Below are positions 22,555 to 34,539 of a stretch of 64,000 bases of DNA, piece after piece. The number at the start of each line of letters is the position of its first letter. Position 1 is the stretch's first letter. A model generated the notes under the pieces. The model saw nothing but the letters and a program-made list of their open reading frames with translations. It had not been told where the DNA came from and did no database searches. Origin of the DNA: Mauremys mutica (taxonomy: Eukaryota > Chordata > Testudines > Geoemydidae). Location: NCBI RefSeq assembly GCF_020497125.1, contig NC_059072.1:269434045-269498044 (forward strand), read 5' to 3'. The translations under genes were made by a program, and so were the position numbers.

Positions 22555-23312
22555 CTAGTTACAGTTTGAATCAAGATGTTGTTGAGTGTGGATTGGCGCT
22601 AAGGGCAGGGGTGTACGGGGAGACTTTGGCAAACCAGTAAGGTGCCTGAAACCACTATGGCTTATTGTTAAAGGCAAGACGTGGGAGGGAGTTTTGGGGT
22701 GCCACAGAAAGGGCAGCTTGACCCCGCGTCCTTCCTGATAAGAATTGTGTTGAAGTTGCTGATACATGCATTTTAAAAGAGCAGGAATGTCTATTGGGGT
22801 CTCAAGGCTAAAAACTCTGGAAAAACCCACACCTGGTTAATCAATAATCAGAAGGAGCCTCTTGTTTGCCCATTGGAACTGCTTGCTTAACAAGTTTTCT
22901 TTAAGGGACATGTCATTATATTACTAATGTATAAATAAGGGGAAAAAGCTTGAGATAGTTGAACTCATTTGGGGACTCTTTTTGGACTCTCTCTCTGGAT
23001 ACATCTTGTGGTCCCCACCGGCAGATGGAAGATTTGGCCACCAGAAGCCTGCCACTGTGTCACTCGAAAGCCACACTCGCCTTTGGTAATTATCAAGGGT
23101 TGGGAGTGTTTTACTAATCTTGTTGTGGACATGTGTAAGTGCTTGAGACTAAGTAAAATTTAGCTTTAAGTGAAAGCACTCTTGTGTTGTCCTGTTTGTG
23201 CCAGCCATCGACCGGTTGACGGCCGTGTCTCCCCTGATTTATTTCCTGACACCTCCTCGCACACAGTAAAAGTTACCAAGAGCTTTGGGTTGAAAGAACC
23301 CCGGGTAACAGA
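22555..23312 (+). mobile_element. LTR-like block
   Basis: It has the order of a retroviral LTR: a TATA box in 'aatgtataaataagggg' (about 22929), a pyrimidine-rich initiator-like 'ctctctctctgg', then a U5-like 'cttgtgttgtcctgtttgtg' and 'cgtgtctcccctgatttatt'. No open frame of retroviral type adjoins it, so it would be a solo LTR. I could not fix TG/CA ends or a target duplication. Confidence 0.5.
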
Positions 23313-23504
23313 GGAATCTTTTTTTTTAATGTTCAAGGAGCAGCATAAACATTTATGCAGAAAGTACACTTTCAGAAATGTTTCTGTTGATTTCAATCCA
23401 CAGGAGGAACAATTTAGATTCATGGGGAATGGATGGAACAGTGGCTTCTGAGGCACCTACTCAAACTAATCTGGAGTTCAAAACAAAATTAACTGCATTC
23501 AAAC

Positions 23505-25168
23505 TAGGGCTGTCAATTAATCGCAGTTTACTCACATGATTAACTCAAAAAAATTAATTGCGATTAATCGCACTTATAACAATAGAATACCAATTGAAAT
23601 TTATTAAATATTTTTGGATGTTTTTCTACATTTTCAATATTGATTTCAATTACAACACAGAATACAAAGTGCACAGTGCTTATTTTATATTTTTATTTTA
23701 TTACAAATATATGCACTGTAAAACTGATAAACAAAAGAAACAGTATTTTTCAATTCACCTCATACAAGTATTAAAGTGCAATCTCTTTATTGTGAAAGTA
23801 TAACTTACAAATGCAGATTTTTTTTGGTTACATAACTGCACTCAAAAACAAAACAGAGTTAAAATTTTAGAGTCTACAAGTCCACTCAGTCCTACTTCTT
23901 ATTCTGTCAATCGCTAAGACAAACAAGTTTGTTTATGTTGATGGGAGATACTGCTGTCTGCTTCTTATTTACAATGTCACCTGAAAGTGAGAACAGGCAT
24001 TTGCATGGCACTCTTGTAGCTGGTGTTGCAAAGTATTTACATGCCAGATATGCTAAACATTTGTATGCCCCTTCAATGCTTCAGCAACCATTCCAGAGGA
24101 CATGCTTCCATGATGATGATGCTCATTAAAAAAATAATGCATCAATTAATTTGTGACAGTACTCCTTGGTGGTGGGTGGGTGGGGGGGAGAATTGTATGT
24201 CTCCTGCTCTGTTTTACCTGCATTCTACCTATATTTCATGTTATAGCAGTCTTGGATGATGACAAAGCACATGTTTGTTTTAAGAACACTTTCACAGCAG
24301 ATTTGACAAAACTCAAAGAAGATACCGATGTAAGATTTCTAAAAATAGCTACAGCACTCGACCCAAGGTTTAAGAAACTGAAGTGTTGTCCAAAATCTGA
24401 GAGGGATGAGCTGTGGAGCATGCTTTCAGAAGTCTTAAAAGAGCAACACTCAGATGCGGAAACTACAGAACCCAAACCACCAAAAAAGAAAATCAACCTT
24501 CTGCTCGTGGCATCTGACTCAGATGATGAAAATGAACATGCAACGGTCCGCTCTGCTTTGGATCATTATCGAGCAGAACCTATCATCAACATGGATGCAT
24601 GTCCTCTGGAATGGTGGTTGAAGAATAAGGGACATATGACTCTTGAGCGCATCTGGCATATAAATACCTTGCAACACCAGCTACAACAGTGCCATGCAAA
24701 TGCCTGTTCTCACTTTCAGGTGACACTGTAAACAGGAAGCTGGCAGCATTATCTTCTGCAAATTGTAACCAAGTTTGTTTGTCTGAGATGGGCTGAAGTA
24801 GGACTGAGTGGACTTGTAGGCTCTAAAGTTTTACATTGTTTTATTTTTCAATGCAGTTATTTTTTGTACATAATTCAACATTTGGAAATTCAACTTTCAT
24901 GGTAAAGAGATTGCACTACAGTACTTGTATGAGGTGAATTGAAAAATACTATTTCTTTTGTTTTTTACAGTACAAATATTTGTAATAAAAATTAATATAA
25001 AGTGAGCACTATAACCTTTGTATTCTGTGTTGTAATTGAAATCAATATATTTGAAAATGTAGAAAACATCAAAAAATATTTGAATAAATGATATTCCATT
25101 ATTGTTTAACAATGCAATTATGTGTGTGATTAATTGCTGTTAATGTTTTTAATCGCTTGACAGCCCTA
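23505..25168 (+). mobile_element. hAT transposon relic with ~600-bp inverted arms
   Basis: A 1664-bp element with ends TAGGGCTGTCAATTAATCGC and AATCGCTTGACAGCCCTA and an exact 8-bp duplication ATTCAAAC (23497-23504, 25169-25176). The left arm (23505-24112) is an imperfect reverse complement of the right arm (24590-25168). The unique centre, 24113-24589, holds part of a transposase gene whose 3' end lies in the right arm. It sits exactly at the 5' edge of a CR1. Confidence 0.92.
24248..24731 (+). pseudogene. hAT transposase C-terminal fragment
   Basis: About 160 codons remain open, with FLKIATALDPRFKKL, an acidic and proline-rich linker (AETTEPKPPKKK, SDSDDENEH), and MDACPLEWWLKNKG. The latter corresponds to the start of the hAT C-terminal dimerisation region (LEWW motif). 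The amino-terminal zinc finger and the catalytic core are absent, and the usual C-terminal SxxR-like segment is read out of frame, so the protein would be inactive. The nearest family is the ZBED-type hAT transposases. The upstream open sequence from 24153 is probably intron or leader. Confidence 0.8.
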
Positions 25169-25176
25169 ATTCAAAC

Positions 25177-26193
25177 CATCAGTTCTTGGCCCTACACTAT
25201 TTAACATTTTTATTAATGGCCTGGAAGAAAACACAAAGTCATTATCGATAAAGTTTGCAGATGACACAAAAATTGTGGGAATGGTAAATAATGAAGAGGA
25301 CAGGTCACTGATACAGAGCGGTCTGAATCTCTTGGTAAGCTGGTATGCTTTTTAATACAGCTAAATGTAAATGTATTTATCTGGGAACAAAGAATGCAGG
25401 CCACACTTACAGGATGGTGGACTCTATCCTGGGAAGCAGTGACTCTGAAAAAGATTTCGGGGCTGTGGTGGATTATCACTTGAAGATGAGTTGTGCGATG
25501 CCGTGGCCTAAAGAGCTAATGCAGTCCTTGGATGTATAAACAAAGTAATCTTGAGAAAGGGCAGACAGGTCATTTTACCTCTGTATTTGGCAATGGTGTG
25601 ATTGTTACTGTAATACTGTGTACAGTTCTGGTATCCTCAGTTCAAGAACGATATTGGAGAGGGTTCAGAGAAGAGCCACAAGAATGATGAAAGGATTAGA
25701 AAACATGCCCTACAGCAGTGGTCACCACCCGGGGAAGGGGCGGGGTAGATCCTGGGTTGCCCTTAGATTAAAAAAGTCATCTTGGGTGTAAAAACGCTGG
25801 AGACCACTGCCCTACAGTAATTGAGCTCCTTCAGTCTAGTTAGTTTAAAAAAGAGAAAGTTAAGGGGTAACTTGCTTACAGCCCTTACATGGGGAAGAAA
25901 TATTTCATAATGGGAAATATTTAATAATAATCTAGCAGAGAAGTTGAATCTAAACTTCAGACTGGAAATAGGGCATACATTTATTACAGTGAGACTAACT
26001 AACCACTGGAACAATTTACCAAGACTCATGGTAGAGTCTCCATCACTGACAATTTTAAAATCAAGATTGGATGCATTTCTAAAAGATCTGCTCTAGCAAT
26101 TATTTTGGGAAAGTTCTATGGCCTGTGTCATACAGGCAGTCAGACTAGATGATCACATTGATCCCTTCTGGCCTTGCAATCTGTGAATTTTAT
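25177..26193 (+). pseudogene. CR1 LINE reverse transcriptase 3' part and tail
   Basis: 5'-truncated CR1. Successive frames read LGPTLFNIFINGLEE, the catalytic FADDTKIVG, then TYRMVDSILGSSDSEKDFGA and the 'ggttcagagaagagccacaa' region. It ends in the canonical tail 'cagtcagactagatgatcac' and 'ccttctggccttgcaatctg'. Frameshifts and small deletions break the frame, and a 94-bp hAT MITE at 25716-25809 interrupts it. Confidence 0.93.
25716..25809. mobile_element. 94-bp hAT MITE inside CR1
   Basis: Ends CAGTGGTCACCA and TGGAGACCACTG with an exact 8-bp duplication CCCTACAG (25708-25715, 25810-25817). It is among the shortest hAT-type insertions possible and shows that short ends alone suffice for mobilisation in trans. 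Confidence 0.94.
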
Positions 26194-27549
26194 GTCATTG
26201 TAGTAAGAAATCATTTTTTCATTCAAATGATCAAATAACCGAAGTGCTTGGATCTTAAGTGAGTATAGATTTGTACTCTAATGCTGCGTACTTGTGTACA
26301 TAGCATAAGATGGATTCAAGCATATTAAAATATAAAATATACCAAAAACACCTTCTACCTTTAAGAAAGCTCTTCTTTCTTATTTTCCTGTGATTTAATA
26401 TATTTGAAATGTTATAGCTGTAAATATATAGTGTTAACATCTTTAATCACATCACAGCTAATTTCATTTTTCAAGAAAGTTGTGGGCCTGATTCTCATTT
26501 ATACTTAGGCTTCTTTATTTTAGCAAAGTAAAAAGGTCACAGAGGTGAGCATAAATGGAATTTACACTTTACCAGAGCTAGGTAAAGAAGATAAGTGTAA
26601 ATAAGAAACAGGGCTTTGTGTCTTTAACTAGACAGCGCTGGCTTCTTAACAGTTTTTTAATCCCTTGAGATATGCTATGTACCAAGAAGAACTAAAATGG
26701 CAGCAAACTTAATTAAATTGAAAAAATATAAGACCACATACTCTTGCAGGAAATCAGATGCCAAGTATACCATAGATCTGCAAAGTTCCTTGAATATATT
26801 TAATTCTTGTGGCATTTTAAAATTTATAATATGCTGGTGATAAACTGTGTTCTGCAGACACTGCCTCTGCACATTTTGGGGCAACAGAAACTAATTAGGT
26901 GTACAATTGTTAGAGGCATGAAAGGGCTAGATGTATGGAACCTCTGTGTGCCAACGGGGAAAAGTATATTAAAACTTAATTGCAGCAACCTTTTAAATGG
27001 AAAGATTTCTGGAGGATGGTGTGTGTGTGTGGGGTGGGGGTGGGGGGATAAATTTGAATTGAATACACTTCCCTAGAGAGGCAATACCACTTCAGAAAGA
27101 TTCTTCGTTGTAATCATGTTCAGATTTCACTTTGAAGTTTCCACACATACAGAGACATTATTAACAGTGTGATCCAAGGCCCAGTGAAAGTAATGGAAAG
27201 AGTCCCATTGACTTCAACAAGCTTTGGATCAGGCTCTATATTATCCAATATGATTGACCTTGAGAAAATCACTATTAAAATTGATTTCTGAGCATTATGA
27301 CCAAAATTGTTAAAAATGGGTGTCTATGATTAGTATCCTACATCCATATTTAGATTCTTGAATAAGAAGTGACCTGAGCACCCAGCAGCTTCCAGTGAAG
27401 TCAACAAGAGCTTCTGTGTGCTCAGAACTTTTGAAAATCAGGCCACTTACTGAGGTATCTAAGTATGGACTTAAGCCCCTTACTTTGGGCTCTCATTTTT
27501 AAAAAATGCTGGCTGGTATTTACTGGACACAGTATTTGTTAACTTGGTT
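26194..27549. other. No gene; two old foldback repeat traces
   Basis: 26478-26600 ('gggcctgattctcatttata' and mirrored 'taagtgtaaataagaa') and 27168-27240 ('gatccaaggcccagtgaaag' and 'cattgacttcaa ... ctttggatcagg') are diverged copies of the old sauropsid palindromic repeats. A G-rich TG tract lies at 27018-27048. No exon recognised. Confidence 0.45.
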
Positions 27550-27557
27550 ATGTTAAC

Positions 27558-27880
27558 CAGGGGCGGCTCCAGGCCCCAGCACGCCAAGCGCGTGCTTGGT
27601 GCGGCATGCCGTGGGGGCGCTCTGCCGGTCGCTGGGGGGGGGCAGGCGGCTCCGGTGGACCTCCCGCAGGCATGCCTGCGGAGGGTCCGCTGGTCCCGCG
27701 GCTTCGGTGGAGCATCCGCAGGCACACCTGCGGGAGGTCCACCGGAGCCGCGGGACCAGCGGACCCTCCGCAGGCACGTCTGCGGGAAGTCCACTGGAGC
27801 TGCGGGACCAGCAACCGGCAGAGCGCCCCCCGCAGTGTGCCGCCGTGCTTGGGGTGGCGAAATGGCTAGAGCCACCCCTG
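27558..27880. mobile_element. hAT MITE, family B
   Basis: A 323-bp element with ends CAGGGGCGGCTCCAGG and CTAGAGCCACCCCTG and an exact 8-bp duplication ATGTTAAC (27550-27557, 27881-27888). The interior is close to the copy at 19877. The GC-rich frames of 70-200 codons crossing it on both strands are not genes. Confidence 0.94.
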
Positions 27881-27984
27881 ATGTTAACTCCAAACTCTGC
27901 TTACAGTATTTCAAGTGGGACTATATAAAATCCAGCTGGAAAGACATTCAAGCTTGTGGAGATGAAGGACAGAAGCCTGACTTA

Positions 27985-28065
27985 CTCATACCAGTTTTAC
28001 ACCAATGTAACTCTATTGACTTCAATGGAATTACTCCTCCAAGTGAGAGGAAAATCAAACTCAGG
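27985..28065. repeat. Ancient palindromic repeat
   Basis: 'ttttacaccaatgtaactct', 'attgacttcaatggaattac' and 'gtgagaggaaaatcaaactc' reproduce the core of an old self-complementary sauropsid repeat (TGTAACTC-cattgacttcaatg-GAGTTAC). Confidence 0.55.
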
Positions 28066-28928
28066 GACCACAAGCCTGGATCGAGGGAAGTTACTCCTGT
28101 ATTATTAGAGGCAGCCATGAAGGAGACCACACATCTGGTCTCACTGCTATAAAACAGCAGGCCATCCTTTTTACAGAAAGCCATTTACAGTTCAGGGCTC
28201 CTCCTGGTGGGTTAAATGCTGTAAATCCTTATGAGTGATGCCACAACACCAGAATCAATAACAACCTAAATGACCTTATCTTGACTTGCCCACAAAATGG
28301 ATGTGTTCCAAGATGATAGACCCGGTAAAATGCAATTCAACAAAAATGAAAGTTATAATTTTCGTTACTTCTCTGTAGCTTTTCAACCTTTAATCAGTTT
28401 TAATAGAGTAGAGGCCATTGATGACACATTCACAGTTAACTAACATGCTGTAACTCCCTCCCACCTCTGAAGCCCCACACAAACAAAAAACAAGACTTAA
28501 TGTCCTTTATTTATGAAACTAAAGCAATCACTGTTTCAAAGGGGCAGGCAAAAAGGTGTTTTGTTGGTGGTCCAAGGAAGGCCTTCCATGGGAGACAGGA
28601 GGGCAGGGAGAAGTAGAAGGAGACTCTGATTTTGGCTAGAGAAGAAGAGAAGATATAGACCAGAAGTCTTGAGGTGAAGGTAGAATGACAAACCAGTTGG
28701 ATGCAGAATTCTTGAGATTAGATCAAAGAAAGGATCTCTTTCTCTCTCAATGTATATGTTGCCCCTTGAACCCTTCAAGGAAATGATAGCCTGATAATTC
28801 ACAGTTATCTATGTTATTCTACAGTACCTAGTATGCTATGTGAAATATTGGGTTTTGATTCATGTGGATTTGACATATAATATGTATAGGTGTATAAAAT
28901 TAGTTCCCCACAGTCTGATCCCAGAAAA

Positions 28929-28966
28929 CTTAAGGATGGAACAAATCATTTTGTTCCATCCTTAAG
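28929..28966. repeat. Perfect 17-bp hairpin
   Basis: CTTAAGGATGGAACAAA, loop TCAT, then TTTGTTCCATCCTTAAG: a 38-base perfect palindrome with a 4-base loop. It is not attached to any element I recognise. Confidence 0.95.
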
Positions 28967-29084
28967 AGCCTTGAGGGCAGAAGTGGAGCAGGGGGCAAGG
29001 AAGGGGTCCGATTGCCAGCAATTAGAAAGTTGGTAACTCATCTCTGCCCAGGGAAAGCCCCCTCACTTTAAAGCCCCCACAAAT

Positions 29085-30660
29085 TTTTGAAATGCCTTTT
29101 CCTGGTTGTCCACCTTGGCAAGCACACCTCTATCTGCTCTTGGTTGTTGCATGCAACTGCCCAGTTGATCATGCTGGCTACATGCTCCAGATGCGCTCCT
29201 GCCTGGAGTACACTGGATCTCCTGGGCCATGGGGGACAAGAGGCTGTGCAAGCACAGCTATGGATCAGCCATAGAAACGTTGACATCTGTAAGCAGATTG
29301 CTCGAGGGATGCAGGAGAAGGGGGTACAACAGGAACCAGCAGCAGAGCTGTGTGAAAGCTGAGGAATTGTGGCAAGCAAACCAAAAAGCCAGAAAGGTCA
29401 ACAATTGTTCTGGTGCTGAGCCACAGACCTACCATTTTTACAACAAGCTGCATCCCATACTTGGCAAAGACCACACCACCACCCACACATCACCGTGATA
29501 CCTCTGAGGCACCCATGTCACAGGACCCTGCCGTGAACAATCAGGAGGAGGAAGAAGAAGAGGAGCATGGGTGAGCCCATTGCAGGGGAAGGAACCTTGA
29601 GTAAGTATGTAAATAAATTTTGCAATACAGTGCTGGCACCCCCAACTTAGCAAGCCACAGCTCTCGACTTTTCATTAATTTACTCATACAACAAAGAGAG
29701 GTAGAGTTGCTGTCTGCTTTTCATTCCCTTCTAGAATTCGGCAGGTAGGGCCATATGGATCAGTTTGTTTATGTGCACAGGGGTGTCCCTTGAATCATCC
29801 GGAGAGATCTTGATGAAACTTCCATGGAGGTACACTGCAATCCTCTGCCAAAGGTTTTTAGGGAAGGCAGCCTTATTTCTTCCTCTGTGGTAGGACACTT
29901 TCCCACAACAGTCAGCAATAACATTGGCAGGTAGCATTGCAGTAAACGGGCTAGTGGCATCTGGACCTGGGTGACTTTAGGACACCACCAGCACCTGTGC
30001 TCTCTGTGTTTTTGTTACCCTTAGGCGTGAAATATCAGCTAAAACCACCAGCATGGTGCCAGCATTCAGTGCCAGTGCTCTGTATGCATAGTTTCATGCA
30101 ACTGAACAATTCTCACCTCATTTCCCTCACACCTGGCGGGTCCTACTTATTATGGCTTGAGCTGAGAGTGGCAACTGGCTGTGGCTGTTGTGGCCCTGAG
30201 GAGTGTCCCCCTCCATGCCAGTGGAACGACTGACTCAGTTAAAGAGGAGAAAAAGGGAGGACATGGGAGGGCACATTCTGTGAGATTCTTCAAGCCAGTG
30301 CTGCAACAGACCTTGAACAGAGGGCCTGAAGGGTCAGTACTGCAGACTGTAAGGAGCAGGAAAGAGTGGACAGGAGAAAGGTGCAGGAAATCAGAGGGAG
30401 ATGCACCAGGACATAATGGGGCTTCTCCATGAGCAAACTCAGATGCTGCAGACTCTTGTGGACCTTCAGGGTCAACAATCCTGGGCTTGATTCCCATTGC
30501 AGCTGGTGGAGAACTGCAGCAGAGCATCTCCCTCCACCACATTTTCTTCAGCATTCCACCTGGCCTCAGGGCCTGCACACATACCCCTACCACTGCACAC
30601 CAGGTGAAAGCCTGGACAACCTCAGCTCCACAGGCACTGACCTGTGAAAGCCACAGCTGA
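29085..30660 (+). pseudogene. Harbinger Myb/SANT-like accessory protein, broken
   Basis: In PIF/Harbinger elements this protein binds the transposon ends and helps the transposase into the nucleus. Here one frame reads GGQEAVQAQLWISHRNVDIC and KQIARGMQEKG (SANT-like helices), then after a frameshift near 29320 another reads CVKAEELWQANQKARKVNNC and EPQTYHFYNKLHPILG. An acidic run (about 29545-29570) and a GTAAGT donor-like site near 29600 follow. Residues near 30430-30470 (HEQTQMLQTLVDLQ) match the coiled C-terminal part, placing an intron-like gap between. Several stops make it non-functional. Confidence 0.75.
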
Positions 30661-30779
30661 TGTATATGTAGCTACAATGGAGCTCACTATTCCTTCCCCT
30701 TGTTTATTTATTAAGGTTCCTGATTTTTTTTTTAAGTTAAAATGTGTTTACTTTTGAGTTCTTTGGATTTTTTTTTGGA

Positions 30780-30830
30780 GCTGTTTTTGTAAGTGAATAA
30801 AACTCTCTTGTTTTGAAAGCTATTCATCTT
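30780..30830 (+). terminator. Polyadenylation signal of the Myb-like pseudogene
   Basis: 'gtgaataaaactctcttg' contains AATAAA at about 30796, followed by a T/G-rich stretch, and lies between the two convergent Harbinger pseudogenes. Confidence 0.5.
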
Positions 30831-31029
30831 TATTGGTTTATGGCACATGGTGCACAATGCCTCCTCACAACCCATAGGTGGCAAACAGTGTAGTCATCCT
30901 AAATATACAGCTAGCACCCTGACATTAATGGGTGCTCTGTCAGTGATAGATACACAATTCCTAATAGGTCCGCAAACTGCAGCGCCAGAGCCACATCTGT
31001 GGCTCGCTATTAAAGTACTCTGTCAAAGG

Positions 31030-31460
31030 TCCCTAGGCTTTATAGTTCCTCGCTGAGCTCGTCTGATAGCCCTGGTATCTGTTCAAATTCAGCAAACAGG
31101 GGCTCTGCCTCTTCCCTCCACCCCAGCGGTAAGTTTTTCCCCTTTGCTTCATAAATATTATGCAAGACACAACACGCAGCTATAACCATTGGGATATTTT
31201 TTCCCTGAGATCCAATCTGCTGAGTAACCAATATCAGCTCCCTTTCAATCTACCAAAAGCTCATTCAATTCTCATTCTGCACCTGCTGAGCCTGCAGTTG
31301 AATCCTTCCTTGGTGCTGTCAAGGTGGCTGGTGTAGATGGATCCCCAGGATCACTATTGGCATTTTGACAAGAAGGCCTCTGGTATGCAGACTGGGTGAA
31401 GTGTGTGTCCTAAAGTGAACTGATAACTGGGGGATGTTTTCTCACCTTTGGGGGTGACAA
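31030..31460 (-). pseudogene. PIF/Harbinger DDE transposase C-terminal fragment
   Basis: On the minus strand the segment up to 31320 reads RCRMRIE and AFGRLKG, the conserved 'CRMRIE-AFGRLKG' region preceding the last catalytic acid. After a frameshift, 31231 to 31040 reads VIAACCVLHNIYEAKG and ends in an acidic tail. These are hallmarks of the DDE_Tnp_4 (HARBI1-like) superfamily. The N-terminal and central catalytic regions are missing or unrecognisable. HARBI1 proteins are usually about 350 residues; less than a third is visible here. Confidence 0.82.
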
Positions 31461-34171
31461 ACCAGAGGGAAAAAGTCCAAATGTCTCATAGCTAAGAACT
31501 TGTGGTAGATGCATTTGTAGCGCATGGGACCAGAAGGGCTGGTGAGGTCACCCTGCAAGGAGTAAGTAGGCTGGTGGAAGCCAGGGTCAGACCTTTATGT
31601 TCACAAGCTGGCTACTGGTGTCAGGGCTCTGAGCCATAGCAGCATAATATTAAAGCACATAAGGTTACAAGGCATGTGTTGACAAAACCCCTTACTGGTC
31701 TGGGGGATCCCCAAAGCATCACAAAGACATCAGCAAAATCTCTATGTGGCCTGATCACTAAATCAGCCTTATCATCTTTATCCATACAAATCTTTTTCAT
31801 GCCTTTGGGTTTCTGCAGAAGTCTTTAAAAAGAAAGCAGACCAGAATAGCCAAAAATTAAAAAAGAAAAGAAAAAAAAAAGAAGCTAAAGCCAGAGGCAG
31901 ATGGAGATGAGGTGGAGACATTTGAATGGTTTGAACTCTATGCTTGTTTCCTTCTGTGAAAAAGCAAAAGACTGAGAAAATAGCTCCTCTGGCATCTTTC
32001 ATCTCAGTGTGAAAAGAGACCATTGAGGTGATAGCTAATGGCTGGAGTCCTTTAAATAGCTCTGTCAGGCATGCTTGAGCTAGCTGACTGATTTTTATTC
32101 TGGCTCTTTGACTCTCTTGTCCATAATGTTTTGCTTTCTGCAACTAGGATGAATGTGATGCTCAATTAGGGCCCAATCATGCAGTGTGCTGAGGGCCTTC
32201 ATTTCTGACTGGATTTAATGATATCTTGCAGGATTGGTCCCTTAAAGAAAAATTGCATGGTATTCTTTTAAAATATTACTACTACATTTTGGCCAAGGTA
32301 CAGGAGAGCGAGAGGTAGAAATAGAAACACACACACTTCTGAGGCTATTTTACATAACAGAGATAGCTGCAAATCCACTAGCCATGCCCCTCGTAACACT
32401 CAAGTCTCCAGGTTTCTGCATTAGCAAACCCTCCTCTTAAATATTCTGAAACCAATGAACTCTTAAAAAGCAGAACGGAATTTGGCTCTACTGTTAGTGA
32501 TTGTCTTGCAAGTTAGAGTCAAGGAGCTCTTTTAAAAAGTGTAGTTAGAGGCAAAGCCCAGAACTCATGGGGAGTGGGCGGGAGGGGGTGGAAGGCTGCT
32601 CTGGGGGCTGGAGAAGCCCTGATATAATTCAGACAGTCTGAGTTACAGCAGCCTCTCCATGCTGCATTATGGGCTACAGTACCCCAATGCACCCCATTGC
32701 ACCTCTTGTATGCCAGGGCTTGTGAGAGGGTGCTCAGACACCAGCTTCATGGCTGTCTGTCATAATACTTGCACTGGGAGAATCCTCCCCCAGCTAGATA
32801 TGGGGCATTTAAGGTCTCTTTTTACTGCTCTGACACTTACCCAGCATAAAAGAAAAGAACAGGGATGAGGATCTTTCCTATAGATCTATTCAGATTACAA
32901 ATTTGACAAACATTATTTAGCTGTTATATGTAGCTAGGCAATTTTTCATCAGACATGCATTAATTAAATATATTTGTATATGTTCATAAATCTTCAGAAA
33001 AGGGGGAACACAGAAAATATCAGATTTCCAAACTAAAACTACGCTCCTTCACAAGCTGTTTTCTTCTCCCTTAGTGGTTTGAAAATGCAGCTTTCTGAAG
33101 TTATCCTCCTGCTTATGGAGAATGTTCCTGATTTCACTCCTTTATGCCTAATTTTTGTATGAGAGTGAAGAGATATGATGACCTTCACTTCTTGGACAGC
33201 CATTATATAAACACTGAGTCTTCATTCATATTTCATGGGAAGTTTTTCATCTAGCAGTGCAACAAATCAAAAACCTGCACCAAAGTGCAGATACGTTAGT
33301 ATCAATCCAGCAAGACAGCAGTTTTCATACTGAGCAGTAATATATGACCTAGACAAGAGCCAGACAAGGGCTTGTGAGAAAGACTGCACAGCTTTAAAAT
33401 TATTACTTTGAACATAGGAAAGAAATATGGGTAATCACTAGCATCCTCTGACCCATGGTAGTCTGGGGGATAAGTATACAATGGAAGACAAAGAACATAT
33501 GGAATCTGGCAGATTTTCCAGCTAGTGCATACTACTTTAAGCTGAGATTTAAACAGATGTATGTATAAAGGTTTTTCTCATGGCCATGAGAAAAAGAACT
33601 TTGTCCTCCCTTTTGGAAACAAGAAATGTTAGCATTGTTAGCAGAGAACTGTATATTGAAACTGTTTTACACCTTTTATATGTTTGAAAGACTCTTTTTT
33701 TTTAAAGTCATTTTGACTCATAAAACTAATAACATGGTGTCAGACAGTTTCAGCATATGGGTCTTCAAGCACACTTCAGCCATGGCAAATTTACCTCGTG
33801 GCCTGGATCTTGTGAGTCCTTGTACAGAGTGATACAGAAAGTGGAAGGTTTTTGCATTGCAGCACAAGTGTGACTGGAGGCAAAGCATGGGTGCAGAGAA
33901 GTTCGCTAGGTATACTACTCTGAGCTGAGTGGTAGGATGTCCTTTGCTCCTGCACATCCATGAAAAGGGGGGGCAGATGGTTGAAGTCTGGATGTACCTG
34001 AGGAGGAATGATCTTCAGCATGATACCCAACACATGATACCCAACACACGAATGAGGCGTTGAGCTATGCATTCCCCTCTTAGGCACCACTGTGCAAAAA
34101 TAACTTGATGACCACACAGAGGGGCTCTCATTCATGCAGTATCATTTTATTTTGGGCTCCCTGTTCTGTCC
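31461..34171. other. No gene seen over 2.7 kb; small tandem duplication
   Basis: No exon or repeat family assigned. A 14-base unit (catgatacccaaca) is duplicated at 34020-34047. The reverse frame 31778-32143 is lysine- and phenylalanine-rich low complexity and is not convincing. Confidence 0.4.
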
Positions 34172-34174
34172 TTA

Positions 34175-34431
34175 GGCTATGGCTACACCAGCAAGCTTAC
34201 AGTGGCACAGCTATACTGATGAAGCGGCACGCTGTAAGGTCTTCCATGTACATAATTAAACCAAACCCAATCAGTGGTAGTAGCTATGTCAGCGGGAGAA
34301 ACTCTCCTGCCGACATAGCACTGTGCACACGAGCGTTTTGTCAGTGTAACTTATGTCACTCAGGGGTGTGTTTTTTCACACCCTTGATCAACATAAGTTT
34401 TGCCGACATAAGTGGTAGTGTAGACATGGCC
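34175..34431. mobile_element. PIF/Harbinger MITE
   Basis: A 257-bp element with ends GGCTATGGCTACACCAGC and AGTGTAGACATGGCC, flanked by TTA on both sides (34172-34174, 34432-34434). The TWA duplication and these tips are typical of Harbinger. The interior is also partly palindromic (agcgggagaaactctcctgc). Related to 47707. Confidence 0.88.
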
Positions 34432-34539
34432 TTAGTTTGTGCTTGTACACATCCACAACACCTGAGCTGTAGGGGATCAGGCCTAAAATGCAGTTGTATT
34501 CTGAAAAGTGACTATAACTCATAGTTATATAACTATAAC

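Larger units (their letters stand above)
29060..31460. mobile_element. PIF/Harbinger transposon with two convergent pseudogenes
   Basis: A Myb/SANT-like gene on the plus strand faces a DDE (HARBI1-type) transposase remnant on the minus strand, the two-gene layout characteristic of PIF/Harbinger elements. Terminal inverted repeats and the TWA duplication were not located, so the outer limits are set by the recognisable coding remains. Confidence 0.75.
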
